Assembly (NCBI GenBank): GCA_027943335.1
Contig: BSBK01008835.1
Coordinates: 62,001-126,000, forward strand
Length of the DNA stretch: 64,000 bases
DNA from: Chamaecyparis obtusa
Taxonomy: Eukaryota > Streptophyta > Pinopsida > Cupressales > Cupressaceae
Direction: 5' to 3'
Under the pieces are notes generated by a model. That model was given only the letters and a program-made list of their open reading frames with translations, did not search any database and had not been told where the DNA came from. A program made the position numbers and the translations under genes. This document shows positions 47,600-60,749 of the stretch, piece after piece (position 1 is the stretch's first letter; each line of letters starts with the position of its first letter).

Positions 47600-48710
47600 T
47601 CTTAGGTGTTTAGAACATGAAGAGTCTCAACGTGCATTAGAGGAAGTCCACGATAGTATATGTGGATCACATTCCAATAGTTTAACACTAGCTCAAAAAC
47701 TTATTAGGGCTGGGTATTATTGGCCAAACATGGAATAAGAGGCTGTTACATATGCCAAGAGATGTCAAAAGTGTCAAGTCCATGGAAACTTGATACATGC
47801 ACCAGGGAGAGATTTGATCGCCTTTACAACACAATGGCCTTTTCAACAATGGGCATTTGATCTTATAGGGACTATTTATCCACATTATTCAAATGGACAT
47901 ACCCATATAATTATAGCTATAGACTATTTCACAAAATGGGTAGAAGCAGTTCCCTTAACTCAAGCAACTGGTAAACAAATTTCTATGTTCATCTTGAACT
48001 ACATCATTTGCAGATATGGTATTCCCCACTCTATAGTCACAGATAATGGTGGACAATTCAAAAACAAAGACTTGGATGATTTATGTGCCAAATTCAAAAT
48101 CACACAACATTGGTCATCTATTTACTATCCTCAAGGGAAGGGACAAGCAGAGGCTTCCAACAAGAATCTATTAAAAATTTTGCACCGTATAGTTAATAAA
48201 ATAGGAAGAGACTGGCATCTTATGATCAATCCTTCTCTCTAGGCCTATAGAACAAGTATTAGAACACCTACTAGGGCTACACCATTTGCTTTAGTTTATG
48301 GGTCTGAAGTGGTACTACCTATTGAGGTTGAAATCCCATCACTAAGAATCAGAATGCATGGTCTAGTCACTGATGATGACTACAGAGTGTCTAGGTTGCA
48401 AGAACTTGAACTACTAGATGAGCGTAGACAAGCAGCATATGATCATCTCAGAGTGTATCAGAAAAGAATGTCTAGAGGCTACAACAAGAAAGTCAGACAT
48501 AGAGAATTTCAGGTTGGCGATCTGGTCTTGAGAGAGAATGCTAAAAATTAATCACATAGAGAACACAAGGGGAAGTTTGAACCCAACTGGCTAGGTCCCT
48601 TTGTTATCACTGCTACTTTTGGCTCTGGTGCCTATCAACTCTTAATGACTAAAGGAGAACAGCTCTGAGAACCAATCAACGTTCTCCATCTGAAGAAATT
48701 TTATGCCTAG
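47600..48710 (+). pseudogene. Integrase of element G
   Basis: The zinc-binding part has CQKCQVHG. The DDE core has WAFDLIGTI, SIVTDNGGQFKN and YPQGKGQAEASNK, all three catalytic acids present. It is followed by TPFALVYGSEVVLPIE and a C-terminal SH3-like tail (FQVGDLVLRENAK, NWLGPFVI) ending LKKFYA at 48710. Stops lie near 47738, 48240 and 48549. The frame differs from that of RT, so a frameshift lies near 47600. No chromodomain follows, as expected for Tat. Confidence 0.87.
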
Positions 48711-50260
48711 GGCATTCAGTCTATGGTAAAATGTCTTGAAAAAATCTTAAAAATTGGAAAAAGTCCTAAAAAAAAGAACATCTTGGTGAAAACCTAGCAA
48801 TAGGTGCTTTGATGACTCACAAAAAAAAAAAAGTAAAAAATATCAAAAGTACAAAAAAATTGAAAAATTGAAAAATACAAAAAAAAAAAAGTACCTTGGT
48901 AAAAACTTGGAAACTGACACCTTGGTAGCAAAAATTGAATCTCTGCCAAGATGGTGAAAACCTGGTAAATGGGTGCCACTTGTTTCAAAATGCTTCATCT
49001 ATTAGCACAATCTTGGTCTTTCCCAACTTTTAGTCTTGGTTTAGTTTGTACATATCTCCCGGTTTTGTCTCTACATTTCCAATTTTCAATAAGTCAGTCT
49101 GTACACCAATCAGCTCAAGCATCTATATCTTATCAATGCTTAACACTTGGGGACAATCATGTCATATCCTATGGCCTCGAGTATATCTTTAGACATGTCA
49201 TATCTGGTTAGAGTCCTTTGAAGATTCATCCAGGTTAGTCAGTCTATTTCCTTACCAGAAAAGGATTTTGCACATAACACCAAAACAATCTATGATTCAC
49301 ATGCTTTTATCTCTTTGTATGCTTACTGTTTTGCATTGAGATTTTTTATTTTTTTGCATATTGTGTCCCTTCAAGCTCTTCGATGATGTCCTTTATAGGA
49401 TTTAGAAAGTGATGACCAGGGGCACAATCTTTTCTTTCTTTCTTCTTGTTGGTTTAGTTCCAATGATCTAAAGACTTCATATAAGAGGGGTGTCCATCTG
49501 TAAGAGCCTTCATCTCGTATTGGATGGCCATGTGTACCTTGACTGCTTTTATATAGACACTTTGGTGAGGTTGGTTCTTCTCCTTGTCTATTTGAGTGAC
49601 TTCTTTCTGCTACAAGTAAAATTGAAAATGCTCATCTTGATAAGTGAACGTAAGGGTCACTATGAGCAACATTGAAATGCTTATCTTTCACTTAGCAAAT
49701 GGAAGAAACTCTAGCATGTCTGGTGTGTTTGTATGCAAGAAACATTCAGGTCATTCTAGCAACTATGCTTGGATGCTTATGTCAACGTGCTAAATTAGAA
49801 GGAATAGGTGAACAATTCATTCTGGCTTCTTGTTCCTTAATGCTTACACCGCATTCTGACAAATCTTAGACTAATGTCATATTCATATTCTCGTGATAGT
49901 AATATCAGTGAGGGTTATATGACATCTTGTGATTGTTCGATACCAAATGCTCTATTTGATAATTATCCAATAAGTCATTTGTCAAATGATAAATTTGGTC
50001 TTCCTGTTAAATCAAATAAATATGATACATTTATTTGATTGAACTAAAAGACTTAAAAAAATAAAAATCATCCATAGATGCATAGGAACATCAAGTACAT
50101 CAAAAGTTCATTATTTCATCATAATATATACATACATCTAAAAACAACAAAATTTGGACACATGAAATCCTCCTTTTATATATATATCATGGTGATTACA
50201 TTTAGTACACATCATGTGTCTAGCCAAAAAAAAAAACAAAAAAAAAACAACAAAACAACA
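48711..50260 (+). other. Post-integrase noncoding stretch of element G
   Basis: Holds A-rich runs (48820-48890) with repeated ACCTTGGTRAAAAC words, then mixed sequence without ORFs above about 80 residues. Nothing recognised. Confidence 0.5.
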
Positions 50261-50269
50261 CTTGTGTCA

Positions 50270-51720
50270 TCACTCTGCCCATCCAGGTTTTGATGATGAA
50301 GAACCTCTACTGCTACTTCTGTGCCTTGGTTGATAGACACCAATACCTCTGATTGGTCTAGCCATCCTCTGTGGCATATTTCCATCTCACCTCTGATCCA
50401 TTGGGACTGTCTGATGGTATAATCCCTTATCATAAGCTACTTCCCGACCAACTCTCACTAATTTTCTCATGACCGACAGAGTCTCCATCAATAATTGAGA
50501 TTCTCCTAGGAGTGTGACTGCCCATCGTGCAGTATCTCGCTCATCTTTGTAGGCTTCTGCCACAAACCTCCATCAATCTCTATTCACCATCACATCCTCT
50601 AGCTGTTGTCTAAGATTATTCACCTGTTGAGTCACTACATTCAGTCGCTCTTGTGTCTCCTCTGACATGGCATCAATCTCTATCATGGTCTTCTAGGATG
50701 CTTCCACACTACTCTGTAATGCGTCGTAGGCTGCCTGGGCATGATCTACTCAAGCTCATTCTACCTCTATCACCCCCTGCATATGGGATCCTTCAGTCTG
50801 TGCACTATCTTCCCATACCCTATCCATCATACCTTGCAACCATGTCACCTCACTTTCCGCTTGATCCACTCTTTCTTCTTCTACCGCCAGTTGTCACTGC
50901 AAGGCATCTCTTTCTTCCACCACCACATTGTAGTCTTCTGCCAATGCAAATTGTTGCCACATTACTAGCTGTGGTCCTACTACTTGTGCTGCAACTATTA
51001 GCTCTAGTCCTAGTCATTGTACAATAGGATCCAATCTCTATTGATCACTTTGCTGACCTTATTCGAAGAAGCTAGAGAATATTGGATACCTTAGTACTGG
51101 TCGATGTATGACAAGATTCCATCTATGTTGATCACCTTGTGGACCTTGTTCGAAGAAGCTAGAGAATATCAGATAGTTTGATCTCCATGAGGCATATTGC
51201 TCCTAGGATTTGGCCTCCTACCTTCTCTCATCAGTTTCCTCCTGCCTTCGCTCACTAGCATCCTCTTGCCTTCCCTCACCCGCATCCTCTGTCCATTCTC
51301 TCCATGCCGCCTGCGACATCAAAGGACCTGGATCTCTCTAGGGACATCTTATCATGAACTTTGGCCTCACCCATCTCCCATCCGCACTCTCATCACTACC
51401 ATCTTCATTCCTTCTACTTTCTTTCATTATGCTTACTACCTTTTCTTCTCCCCACTAATGATTTTTCTTTCTTCACCTTCTTCTCTGATACACTTGATGT
51501 GTTTTCTCTTGTAAATTTTCCATGGCCTTTTCTCTTGCTAAATACCAATCATTCATGCCTACACACCCTATCACTATTAGCTCATCTTGTCCTTATACCT
51601 ATTGTATATAGCGCGGCAGCACTTCTTCCTAAAAAATAAAACTTGTCAGAAAATCTTGAGATTTTCTTCATCCACTGTCCACATCCTCGTCAATCTTGCA
51701 ATAACATTTGGTCAGAAATC
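50270..51720 (-). pseudogene. Decayed antisense ORF of element G (coiled-coil protein, unknown)
   Basis: Reading the minus strand from about 51720 to TGA at 50270 gives one frame of over 460 codons that stays protein-like, interrupted by roughly 14 nonsense codons, most explicable as C-to-T changes. Visible blocks include VGMNDWYLAREKAMENLQEK, a Glu/Arg-rich section, a duplicated FSSFFEQGPQGDQ unit, and a long coiled-coil region (EETQERLNVVTQQVNNLRQQLE). It ends with an Arg/Ser-rich tail. The ORF is antisense to gag-pol and lies between integrase and 3' LTR, a position where some Tat elements carry extra ORFs. The start codon is uncertain and function unknown. Confidence 0.6.
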
Positions 51721-51879
51721 TTGTCCCATCAAGCCCTATACTTCAGCAGCTCCTAGGGGAGACTATTGCCTAGCTATTACTGTGATCTCTTTCCTCGAGA
51801 CTTTCCCTTGCAACAATCACCCATGGTTCTCATTGCGTCTACCTACTCTTGCCATCCTATTGTTCATCCTATGAAGTGA

Positions 51880-52950
51880 ACGTATGGGTCACTATGACCA
51901 TGTTTATCAGATGCTGGGGCAAGTTCTTACTTGTGCATCACTGTAATATACTTAGAAAATATTATTAAAAAAAAAAAAAAGGCTAAAATGTTTGAAAAAT
52001 GTGTAAAAATATCAAATATTTTTTTCAAAAATCTTTAAAAAAAGAAAAGAAAAAGAAAAAATCACATACTTGAAAATCTGCAATAAATTTGTTCATAATA
52101 TTTTTCTTGTCTTTGTTTTGATTTCTACTTGTTGGATGATCTTCTGAGCTCCTGAGGCATTTGTTCATATGTCTTAGGAAAGATGAGATCACTCTTTGTC
52201 TGCTATGTGTTTGTTTACGCAAATGGATCATCGTCCTAGCTTTCTATGCTAGGTATGACATATCCACTTTTGCAGCATCAAAATAAAGCTCTAATGACAT
52301 GAAGTGCACTTATGAAAGCAAGTATCATCATCAATCATCTTTTCTCTATCTAACATTCCTTCCATCAATCTTATCTAACCTCAATCTTTTCAAAAAATTG
52401 TCCTCAAATCAATTTCTGCCCAATTTTTTGAGGGGGCATCATATCTCTTTTTTGTCAATCCACTGAGGCACATTGCTCAGGGAAATCTAATCTCAACCCC
52501 TGAAAATCAATTATGACTAGTATTTGGGAAACCTAACCTAGATTACAAAAATCAAAACTCTATTCTAGAGATAATCTTGAAATCTACACAACACTTGGGG
52601 CATATCAGATTCATCAAAATCCATATCAATCTAGTATTCTTTTAATCTTGTTAACTATATCAACTTTTCATAACTATTGGTTCATCGGTGCTATTTCCTT
52701 GATTCTTCATAACTGAAGGGTTCAGATGTGATACCAATGTGATTCTTATTGACAATCAAGTCTGGAATCGGTCACTCACTTCTTTGTAATCATAGTTTCA
52801 GAATCAGTCATCTTATCACTTGTTTATAATCATCAGTTCATTGTTGGTACCGTTAACAACATTTCAAATCTTTGGTCGATCAAAACCCAATCTAGACATC
52901 AATCATCATATCAGACTATTCTTTGAATCACTACGCTTCATGCAATAATT
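51880..52950 (+). other. 3' noncoding region of element G
   Basis: An A-rich stretch (51968-52060) followed by AT-rich sequence. Short ORFs only. No RNA gene or repeat array recognised. Confidence 0.5.
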
Positions 52951-52965
52951 CAAAGAGGGGCAAAA
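52951..52965 (+). other. Polypurine tract of element G
   Basis: AAAGAGGGGCAAAA lies directly before TGTAATACCC of the 3' LTR, a form usual for plant Gypsy elements. Confidence 0.8.
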
Positions 52966-54307
52966 TGTAATACCCCAAAATTGGCCTTAGTATATTGATC
53001 CTTCTAAACCATCAAAGTCCTATTATACTAGGCAATGATGTCTTCTAATGGACTCTACTTGACTTAGTGTCAAATACAGAAAACTTTAAATCTGTATTAA
53101 TCACATGCTACATTTAATATAATGGCTAAACAAATCCTATGATTGATTAATTTAAAGTCCTAGTACTTTTATTAATTAAATCCCATTCTTCTATTAATTT
53201 AAATAAATACATTTAAATCAATTCACATTTCTCTTTTTAATCCACTTGGAATTAAATATTACATTTAATTCTATTTTTTTCTATTAATTTAAATAAATAT
53301 ATTTATCTATTTAAATTAATTCATTTTTTCTTTATTTATCCACTTGAAATTAAATATTATATTTAATTCTATTTTCTTCTATTAATTTAAATAAATATAT
53401 TTATCTATTTAAATTAATTCATATTTTCTTTTTAACCCACTTGGAATTAAATATTATATTTAATTCTATTTGAGCACATGACTCCTAATTCTAACCAAAC
53501 TCATCTTTCTTACCCACACACTAAAATTAAAATAATGATTTCTTCAACCTCTAAATTCTTCACTTTTCCTCTCAAGTCAAAAACAACCACATGGAAGAAA
53601 TATACTTTGTCCAAATAATCCAAAACTTCACAAACTCGGATTTGGACTTTGGGGTCATTTTTGGAGGCTCTTTTATGAGTCTTGGACCACCTAGTGACCA
53701 AAAATCAACACCTAACCCTAAGTATATCAAGTGGAGAAACTAAAATTGACTTTAACTACCCTCTAGAAGCCTCTTAACCCCTCCAAAACCTCACTTAAGA
53801 ATTCCATACGAGTTTGGGTAGGTTTCATTTTTCAAAGTGGATCCACCCATCCACCCCCCATCCACCCACTTTCAATTAAATAATTAAAATAAGAGAATCT
53901 CAGCCCTTGATCTTCATTCAATCCTAACCATTGATTCTCTTAAAAATCCTATAAATAGGACTTCATTTCCCTTTACAAAGGGAGCCTTCATGAACATTGT
54001 TATTATAGATCTAAGGGATCCAAATTCTTCTATCTTCTATCTATTTCTAAACCACACTCCTAGTATTCTCATAGCATTGGTTTCAAATATATAGTGCATT
54101 TCAAGATATTTGGAGATCTACATCAACCTATCTTTGGTAGAAGAAAGGAGGACATGAGAACTAAATCTTGGAGGGAGTTTACATTTAATTTCATACTTTA
54201 TTTCTAAGTCGTTTCTCATGAAGTAGATTAGATTTGTTTGCATGTTTCTTATATGAATCTTGTGGTTGTTTCATTTTCATGCATTCTAATCCAATTCTAG
54301 TCTTACA
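52966..54307 (+). repeat. 3' LTR of element G
   Basis: 1342 bp, the same length as the 5' LTR, with scattered substitutions. It includes the AT-rich tandem array (53189-53469) and TATAAATAG at 53950. Confidence 0.92.
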
Positions 54308-55269
54308 GGGGCCCATGAGTGCATGTCGTTGATGTTATTTGATGAACACTTTTCTTGTTGTTATTACTGGTACTGTATCCTTTGCCTGTTGTTTATGCTA
54401 CTGTATATGGTTGCTACCTCAAAACTTAATGGCCCGCGAGCACATGATGCCTCTGCATTTTCAGACCACTATGGGCTAGCAATGTATATCGAATGCCTTG
54501 TTTTGTTAATGGCATCGTGAGCTTAGGCCTTGATTGTATCCTTGCATACCAAGCCCCATTGTTTCACTATAGCATTTTGTTCTTTAAGATAACCCATGGT
54601 TTGAACATGAACGTTGCTATAGATTTCATTGATTACTGTCATTAGCACTGTTGGATTTCATGCATTATGCTATGCTTGTTAATGATCATATGCCAGTTTG
54701 ATGGCATTGTTCATTTGAGAAACCGTGAACCATTACATTGTTGGTTGACTTGCCAAGTGTCCCTTTGGAAAACCCATGGAATTGGATGCTTGCCTGCTAT
54801 CTTCACTATGACTTGTCCCATGAGCTTGATTTGTAGCTAGTTCATTACATATGGATGAGGGCACTGTTGTATTTGACATCACTGCATGCTTGTGTTCTAT
54901 TAAGGTATTTGGTGTTCTCTGCAATTTTGACTTCATGGTGATGCTTTTTTTGAATCCACCTAGCATTCTTGATCCATTGTATCCTTGCATCATGTATGAA
55001 TAAAAAGAGCACACCATATTTTGAAAGGCACATGTGCATCTCTATTGCTGTTGGGACAAACTAGTGAGCTATGGCATTGTACTATTATTTTGAATATGTT
55101 TTCTATCATAGTATCATTGACATGTATTAATGCTCATGACCAATTATATTTGTTATGTTCATCTTACAACATATGCCCTAGATGCTCACTGTTTTGAACC
55201 CTTGCTACCACCATTTTGATGTATGCTTTGTATGATGTTGATTACTATCTTGAAAACATGTACTGCTGA
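54308..55269. other. Element X, third segment (noncoding)
   Basis: Mixed T-rich sequence with many ATGCAT/GGCATT words, like the second segment. Only short, unconvincing ORFs. It ends in GCTGA, the target duplication of element I. Confidence 0.45.
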
Positions 55270-56122
55270 TGATGAAGGGTGCTCCCCTTAATACCACAAA
55301 CACATAACAAAAATAGAGAAACAACAATAATAATATGCAAGAACATAAAATTGGCTTCGTATTATCCCCATAAATGTGGCATTACAAACTTTCAGAATTA
55401 TAATATGCAAAGCCACATGGACATTCCCTTACAATATTCTGTAGGCCAAAGCCTCGAATCAATACCCAGATCTACTACCCAGAACTACCCTAGACAATAC
55501 TACGGGCCTTCTTTATATAGGCAATTTCTACCACCCGAGAAGGTTCTAGAAATTTAGCCCTAAGGGCTAACCCAACTTAGAATTATTTTTTTTTACAATT
55601 TATTACATCAAAGTCAGCTCAAAATGAGTTTTGAAACCCAAACAAAAATTTTGAAGGAAAATTATTTTCTGCCATTTCTGGTGGCGTGACTTCCGGAGAC
55701 CATAAGTCATCACCAGTTGACCTGATTGACTATTATAACCCCATTTCAGAAATGCCATGAAGCACTCTACAGGCTTGATGAGTGTAAAGCACTTGTCACC
55801 CAATTTTTTGACCTCATCCGGGGCCTCTAAAGCCTTCAAAACTGAGTTCAAAGTTTCCGTACCCTGCTGCCAATATCAAAAATCTTTAATATCTTCAAAA
55901 CTAGACCTGATCTAGCCATGAAACTTTGTTGGCAGACTGATATGATTGAGATGAACCTCCATATGTAAAATCAGATATTCCAAGATCATAAGACCAACTT
56001 ACTAAAAATAGCAAGTTTCCATAAGTAGCAACTCTGCACAAGATAGCCCTTATTGAATACAAATATAGAAATATTTTTGGGTGATGCAAGATTTCTCTTA
56101 CACCCAAGATGCTCCTGCATCA
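55270..56122 (-). repeat. 3' LTR of element I
   Basis: 853 bp. On the plus strand it runs TGATGAAGGGTGCTCC...CTCCTGCATCA. It carries a minus-strand TATA box at 55511-55520. Confidence 0.92.
55511..55520 (-). promoter_or_regulatory. TATA box, 3' LTR of element I
   Basis: CTATATAAAG on the minus strand, conserved in the other LTR. Confidence 0.6.
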
Positions 56123-56160
56123 AACACCTAGGGTAATTTGAGAAGCGATCCTGTCATGAC

Positions 56161-59100
56161 TCAAGTGTGTAGAGGAAAATCAAGATGGTTAACCTCCTCC
56201 TTTGTTAGCCATGATGAATCTTCAACAGGTCATCCTTTCGATTTGACCACGTACTCTTCATATGTCTTATTCCTTGTGCTTCTGCCAACACGACTGTCCA
56301 GTATATCTTCAATCTCCTTGATATCTGAACTGGTTGCTGGAAAACTCTATTGTGTTGTTGCAACCTCATCTTCAACACCTCCTTCATGACACTCTGTCAA
56401 ATCTAAAATGTTAAACACTGGTGAAATATTTAGCTTAGTAGGCAATTCTACCTCATATGCATTTCTTGAATCATGCTACTTCAGTATCTTACATGGCCCA
56501 AACTTCTTCATTTTCAACTTTTTATATGTACCAATCAGAAATTGCTCCTTCCGTAAATGAACCATGACTTCATCTCCAATCTGAAATTCTTTATGCCTCC
56601 TTTTATCATCTGCCTTAGCCTTATACTGTGCATTCATCTCAGTAATATGCTTCCTCACCTCCTCATAGATGTTCTTCAAGTGTTTTGCAAAATCCTTAGC
56701 TTCAGCACTATTTATTTCTCCTTTTTCTATCTTTCTCAATTCAGATTCATTTCTTGGACTACTTCCATATACAATCTGGAATGGTGATTTACCAGTGCTC
56801 TTGTTGACAGAATTATTGTATGCAAATTCTACCTGTGGTAAAATCAAATCACATCTTATTGGCTTATCTCCAACCAAACATCTCAGCAGATTTCCCAAAC
56901 TTCTATTCACCACCTCTGTCTGTCCATCAATCTGTGGATGATGTGATGAACTGAACTTTATATCTGTCTTCAACTTCTTCCATAATGTACACCAGAAATA
57001 TCCAATAAACTTAGTGTCTCTATCTAAAACTATGGTCTTTGGCAAACCATGTAGTCTCACTACTTCTCTGAAAAACAATTCTGCTACATGAACAACATCA
57101 TTAGTCTTCTTGCAGGGAATGAAATGTGTCATCTTCAAAAATCTATCAACTATTACAAAAATTGAATCATGTCCCTATTGTGTCCTCGGTAAACCAAGAA
57201 CAAAGTCCATACTGATATCCTCCCAAAGCTTCTCTAGTATAGGTAATGGCTAATATAACCTTATATTCTGCTTCACTCCCTTCACCATCTGACATACTTT
57301 GCCACTCTGTACAAACTTCTTCACATTTTGCTGTAATTGTGGCCAATAATAATTCTCACCAACCAAAGTAAGGGTTTTATCACAACCAAAATGTCCAGCC
57401 AATCCTCCACTATGCTTCTCTTTGATGAGATTATCCCTCATAGAACTTCTTGGAATGCACAACTGACTCCCTCTAAATAGCATATCATCCTGGATGATAA
57501 AATCCAGCCACTTCGTCCTATCTAGAGTAACAGGTTCTTTACAAGCTTTCCAAGCTCCACCAAAATCAAGATCCTCTGGATACAAATTCTTGAGTTCCTT
57601 GAACCCAACCACCTCAATCTACATCTTTGTCAACAATAGTTGCTTTCTGCTAAGAGCATCTGCAACCCTGTTAGACTTTCCACTTCTGTGTTTCAAAATA
57701 AATGTATAACTCTGCAAAAACTCAACCCATTTCAGATGCCTCTGATTCAACTTTCCTTGACTATTCAAATATTGCAAAGCTTGATGATCAGTATACAAGA
57801 CAAACTCTTTAGGAAGCAGATAATGTCTTCACTTCTTTAATGCTTGAACTATAGCATAAAATTCCTAATCATAAACAAAATACTTCTTCTTGGCATCATT
57901 TAACTTCTCACTCAAATAAGCAACAGGTTTACCTTCTTGGTTCATAACAGCTCCTATTGCAGCACCACTAGCATCATAATCTACTTGAAACACCTTATTA
58001 AAATCTAGAAGTGCTAAAATAGGTTGTTCGGTAACTTTTTGTTTCAACAATTGAAAACTCTTTTCTGCCCCATTAGTCCACTTAAACTATTTTCTATCTC
58101 CTCTCATTGTTTCAATCAAGGGACCACAAATACTGCTAAAATTTCTAATAAATTTTTTGTGAAAGCTAGCCAAACCATGAAAAGATCTTACCTTAGTAGC
58201 ACTCCTTGGAGTAGGCCTTTCAAAGATAGCCTGTACCTTCTTTGAGTCTATTTTTAGACCTTCTACTGAAACTACAAATCTCAAATATACTAACTCTTTC
58301 TTCACAAAAATGCACTTCTTCAAGTTAATCAATAATTTCTCATCTCTCAGTTTCCCAAACATCATATGCTCCTCTAATTTCTTGCTAAAGATCAAAATAT
58401 CATCAAGGTAAATGACAAACTTACCTAGAAATTCTTTCAGAACCTCATTCATGAGTCGCATGAAAGTTCTCGGTGCATTGGTTAGCCCAAAAGGCATGAC
58501 TAACCATTCATACAGTCTTTCCTTTGTCTTGAAGGTAGTCTTCCATTCATCTCCTTCTCTGATTTGAATCTGGTGATATCCACTCTTCAGATCTATCTTT
58601 GAGAAATACATAGCTCCACTCAAACAGTCCATAATATCATCCATTCATGGTAATGGAAACCTATACTTGATTGTGATCTTGTTTATTGCTTTGGAATCTG
58701 TACACATCCTCCATTCTCCATTCTTCTTTGGTGCTAATACTGCTGGTACAACACATGGATTCAGGCTCTCCTGAATCAATAACTTTTGTAACAACTCATG
58801 TACTTGTCTGTTCAACTCTTCACTTTCTGTTGGTGTCATTCTGTGTGCTACCTTGTTTGGCAAACTGGCTCCTAGAATCAAATCCATCTGATGACTGATC
58901 TTCCTTACCGGTTGTAATCTATCAGGTACATTATCAAATACATTATCCTGAAACTCATTCAAAAAATCTGCAACCTCTACAGGTACATCCTCTACTTCTT
59001 CTTTACTAGCTTTTGAAATTAAAGCAAAATGCACATGCTCATGCCTCATACCATCTAGGAATTTTCTTCCATCAACAAAAGTTATTCTTGCATTACTGCA

Positions 59101-60654
59101 TACTTTTTCTTCAGTCTCCTTCAATGGGTTTAGCTTATGTCGTACTCCATCATTTGTTAGGAAATAGGTATTTGCATGACCATTATGTACAACACATCTG
59201 TCAAACTGCCATGGTCTACCCAATAAAATATGACATGCATCTATAGATATTATATCACATAGTACCTCATCTTGGTACCTGCCGATCTTGAACTTTACTA
59301 GGCACTGTTCACTGACCATGACCTTGTGGTCATCCTGCACCCAAGCAATCTAATATGGATGTGGGTGTTTCTATCTCTTGAGCTTCAAATTTGTCACCAT
59401 CTCTTCTGACACCAAATTGTCAGTGCTTCCACTATCGATAATCACATCACAACATTTACCCTCACACTTGCATCTAGTGCAAAACAATCTCCTCCTTTGT
59501 TCAGGTTCATTCTCACCACTCAGCAAGACTCTTCTGTTAATTAGTGTTTCTCCTCTTTCAGCATCTTCACAATTTGATGATCTAGCATCTTTATCTACAT
59601 GTGCAACTCTGGCCTGGCTTTCATTTCTCCTGTCTGTTCTACCTTGGTGCTGAGGACATTCAAATACCCTATGACCTTCTTCTCCACAATGAAAACACAT
59701 TCCACAGAAGCCTCCTCTTCCTGAACCTTGTCCTCTTCCTCTTCCTCTTTGATCTCTATTATTCTGATCTTGGAAATGATTGGAATTGTTTCCTCTTTGA
59801 TTCTAGCTACTACTGGCCTCATCCTTCTTTTTTGGATCTTCATTTCGGCCACCATATGACCATCCATCAGATCTTCCACCATTACCTCTTCCATTTTGTC
59901 TTCTCTCAAACTTTTTGTTCAGCTTTTCCTCTACTTTTAGTGCAAACTGGTATGCCTCCTCAATACTGTTCATTCAAACCGGATTCAACTCCTCCTGAAT
60001 ACTTGGCCTTAACCCATTAAGGTATTGGGCAACTTTCTCCTTATCAGCTTTTGCATGGCTTGTTTTGATGAGGAGTCGATAGAACTCTTCTGAATACTCC
60101 TGAACAGATCTTCCTGCTTACTTCAAACTTTGCATTTTCTTTAGTAGGTCAAGCTCATAATCAACAAGAATGAAGTGTTACTTCAATTTATCCACCATCC
60201 AATCCCATCTTGTGATTTTATCTTTCCCTCTTCTATTTCGCTCCAATTGAATCTCTTGCCACCAAATCTTCGCATGAGCTTTCAGTCTGACCTTCACAAA
60301 TTTGACCCTATCAGGATCCTCAACATCTTCATACTCAAAATATTCCCCACATTCATTGATCCAGCCGATCAATTCCTCTGGGTTAAGATTTTTAGAAAAT
60401 GTAGGAACCTCAATCTTAGGTCTTTTCCCAATCTTGGAAATTGCTCAAAAAAGTCTTTCTTCCTCCTGGTTCACAACTTCAGCTTCTCCTTGATATTCTT
60501 CTTCAGCTTCATTCTCGCTTTCGTCTCTAACATTAAGATTCATTCCTCTATGAATCTCTTCTTGCAATGCTCGCACTTGTCTCTGCAGCTCTCTAGCCTC
60601 AGGTGTCATAGCACTAGCTCTTCCACCACGTTCTCTTCATGGAGGCATTTTCAT
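56161..60654 (-). pseudogene. Gag-pol of chromovirus I, single frame with about 17 nonsense codons
   Basis: The frame runs from ATG 60654 (MKMPP) to TGA 56161, 1498 codons, with no frameshift. In order: a gag with a capsid region (ELIGWINECGEYFEYED, KIWWQEIQLERNRRG) and zinc knuckle CFHCGEEGHRVFEC near 59655; a protease with VIIDSGSTDNLVS; an RT with [34 protein letters not shown] and catalytic YLDD near 58400; an RNase H with VDYDASGAAIGAVM and [10 protein letters not shown]; and an integrase (HSGGLAGHFGCDKT, then VCQMV with the first Cys of the pair lost; core DFVLGLP, LDRDTKFIG, QIDGQTEVVNR). The C-terminal chromodomain reads EDILDSRVGRSTRNK then DSSWLTKEEV. The nonsense codons fit CAG, CGA or TGG sites hit by deamination. 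Confidence 0.9.
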
Positions 60655-60735
60655 GATGCACACTGAAACCCTAACCACGATCCTAGTGCAAATTGCCTCA
60701 TAGTCAGTGATCTATTTACACACTTAGAAAAAGCT

Positions 60736-60747
60736 GCTCTGTTACCA
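60736..60747 (-). other. Primer-binding site of element I
   Basis: On the minus strand this is TGGTAACAGAGC, two bases after the LTR end. It is one base off the initiator methionine tRNA site. Confidence 0.85.
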
Positions 60748-60749
60748 CT

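Larger units (their letters stand above)
37788..54307 (+). mobile_element. Element G: Tat-type Ty3/Gypsy retrotransposon, 16.5 kb
   Basis: The LTRs at 37788-39129 and 52966-54307 are both 1342 bp. The flanks are GGGGA (37783-37787) and GGGGC (54308-54312). The order is a long leader, gag, protease, RT, RNase H, a second archaeal-type RNase H, integrase, then about 4.2 kb between integrase and 3' LTR with a decayed antisense ORF. The second RNase H and the extra ORF outside gag-pol are hallmarks of the plant Tat group (Ogre/Retand relatives). All frames are broken. It inserted into X. Confidence 0.88.

Noticed and set aside
50653..51027. 124-residue plus-strand Leu/Pro-rich ORF
   Set aside because: It opposes the antisense coiled-coil frame, whose coherence over 1.4 kb is much stronger evidence.
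60175..60666. 163-residue plus-strand ORF, and 59601-60020 beside it
   Set aside because: Both lie antisense to the gag of chromovirus I and show only Ser/Phe/Leu-rich shadow composition.
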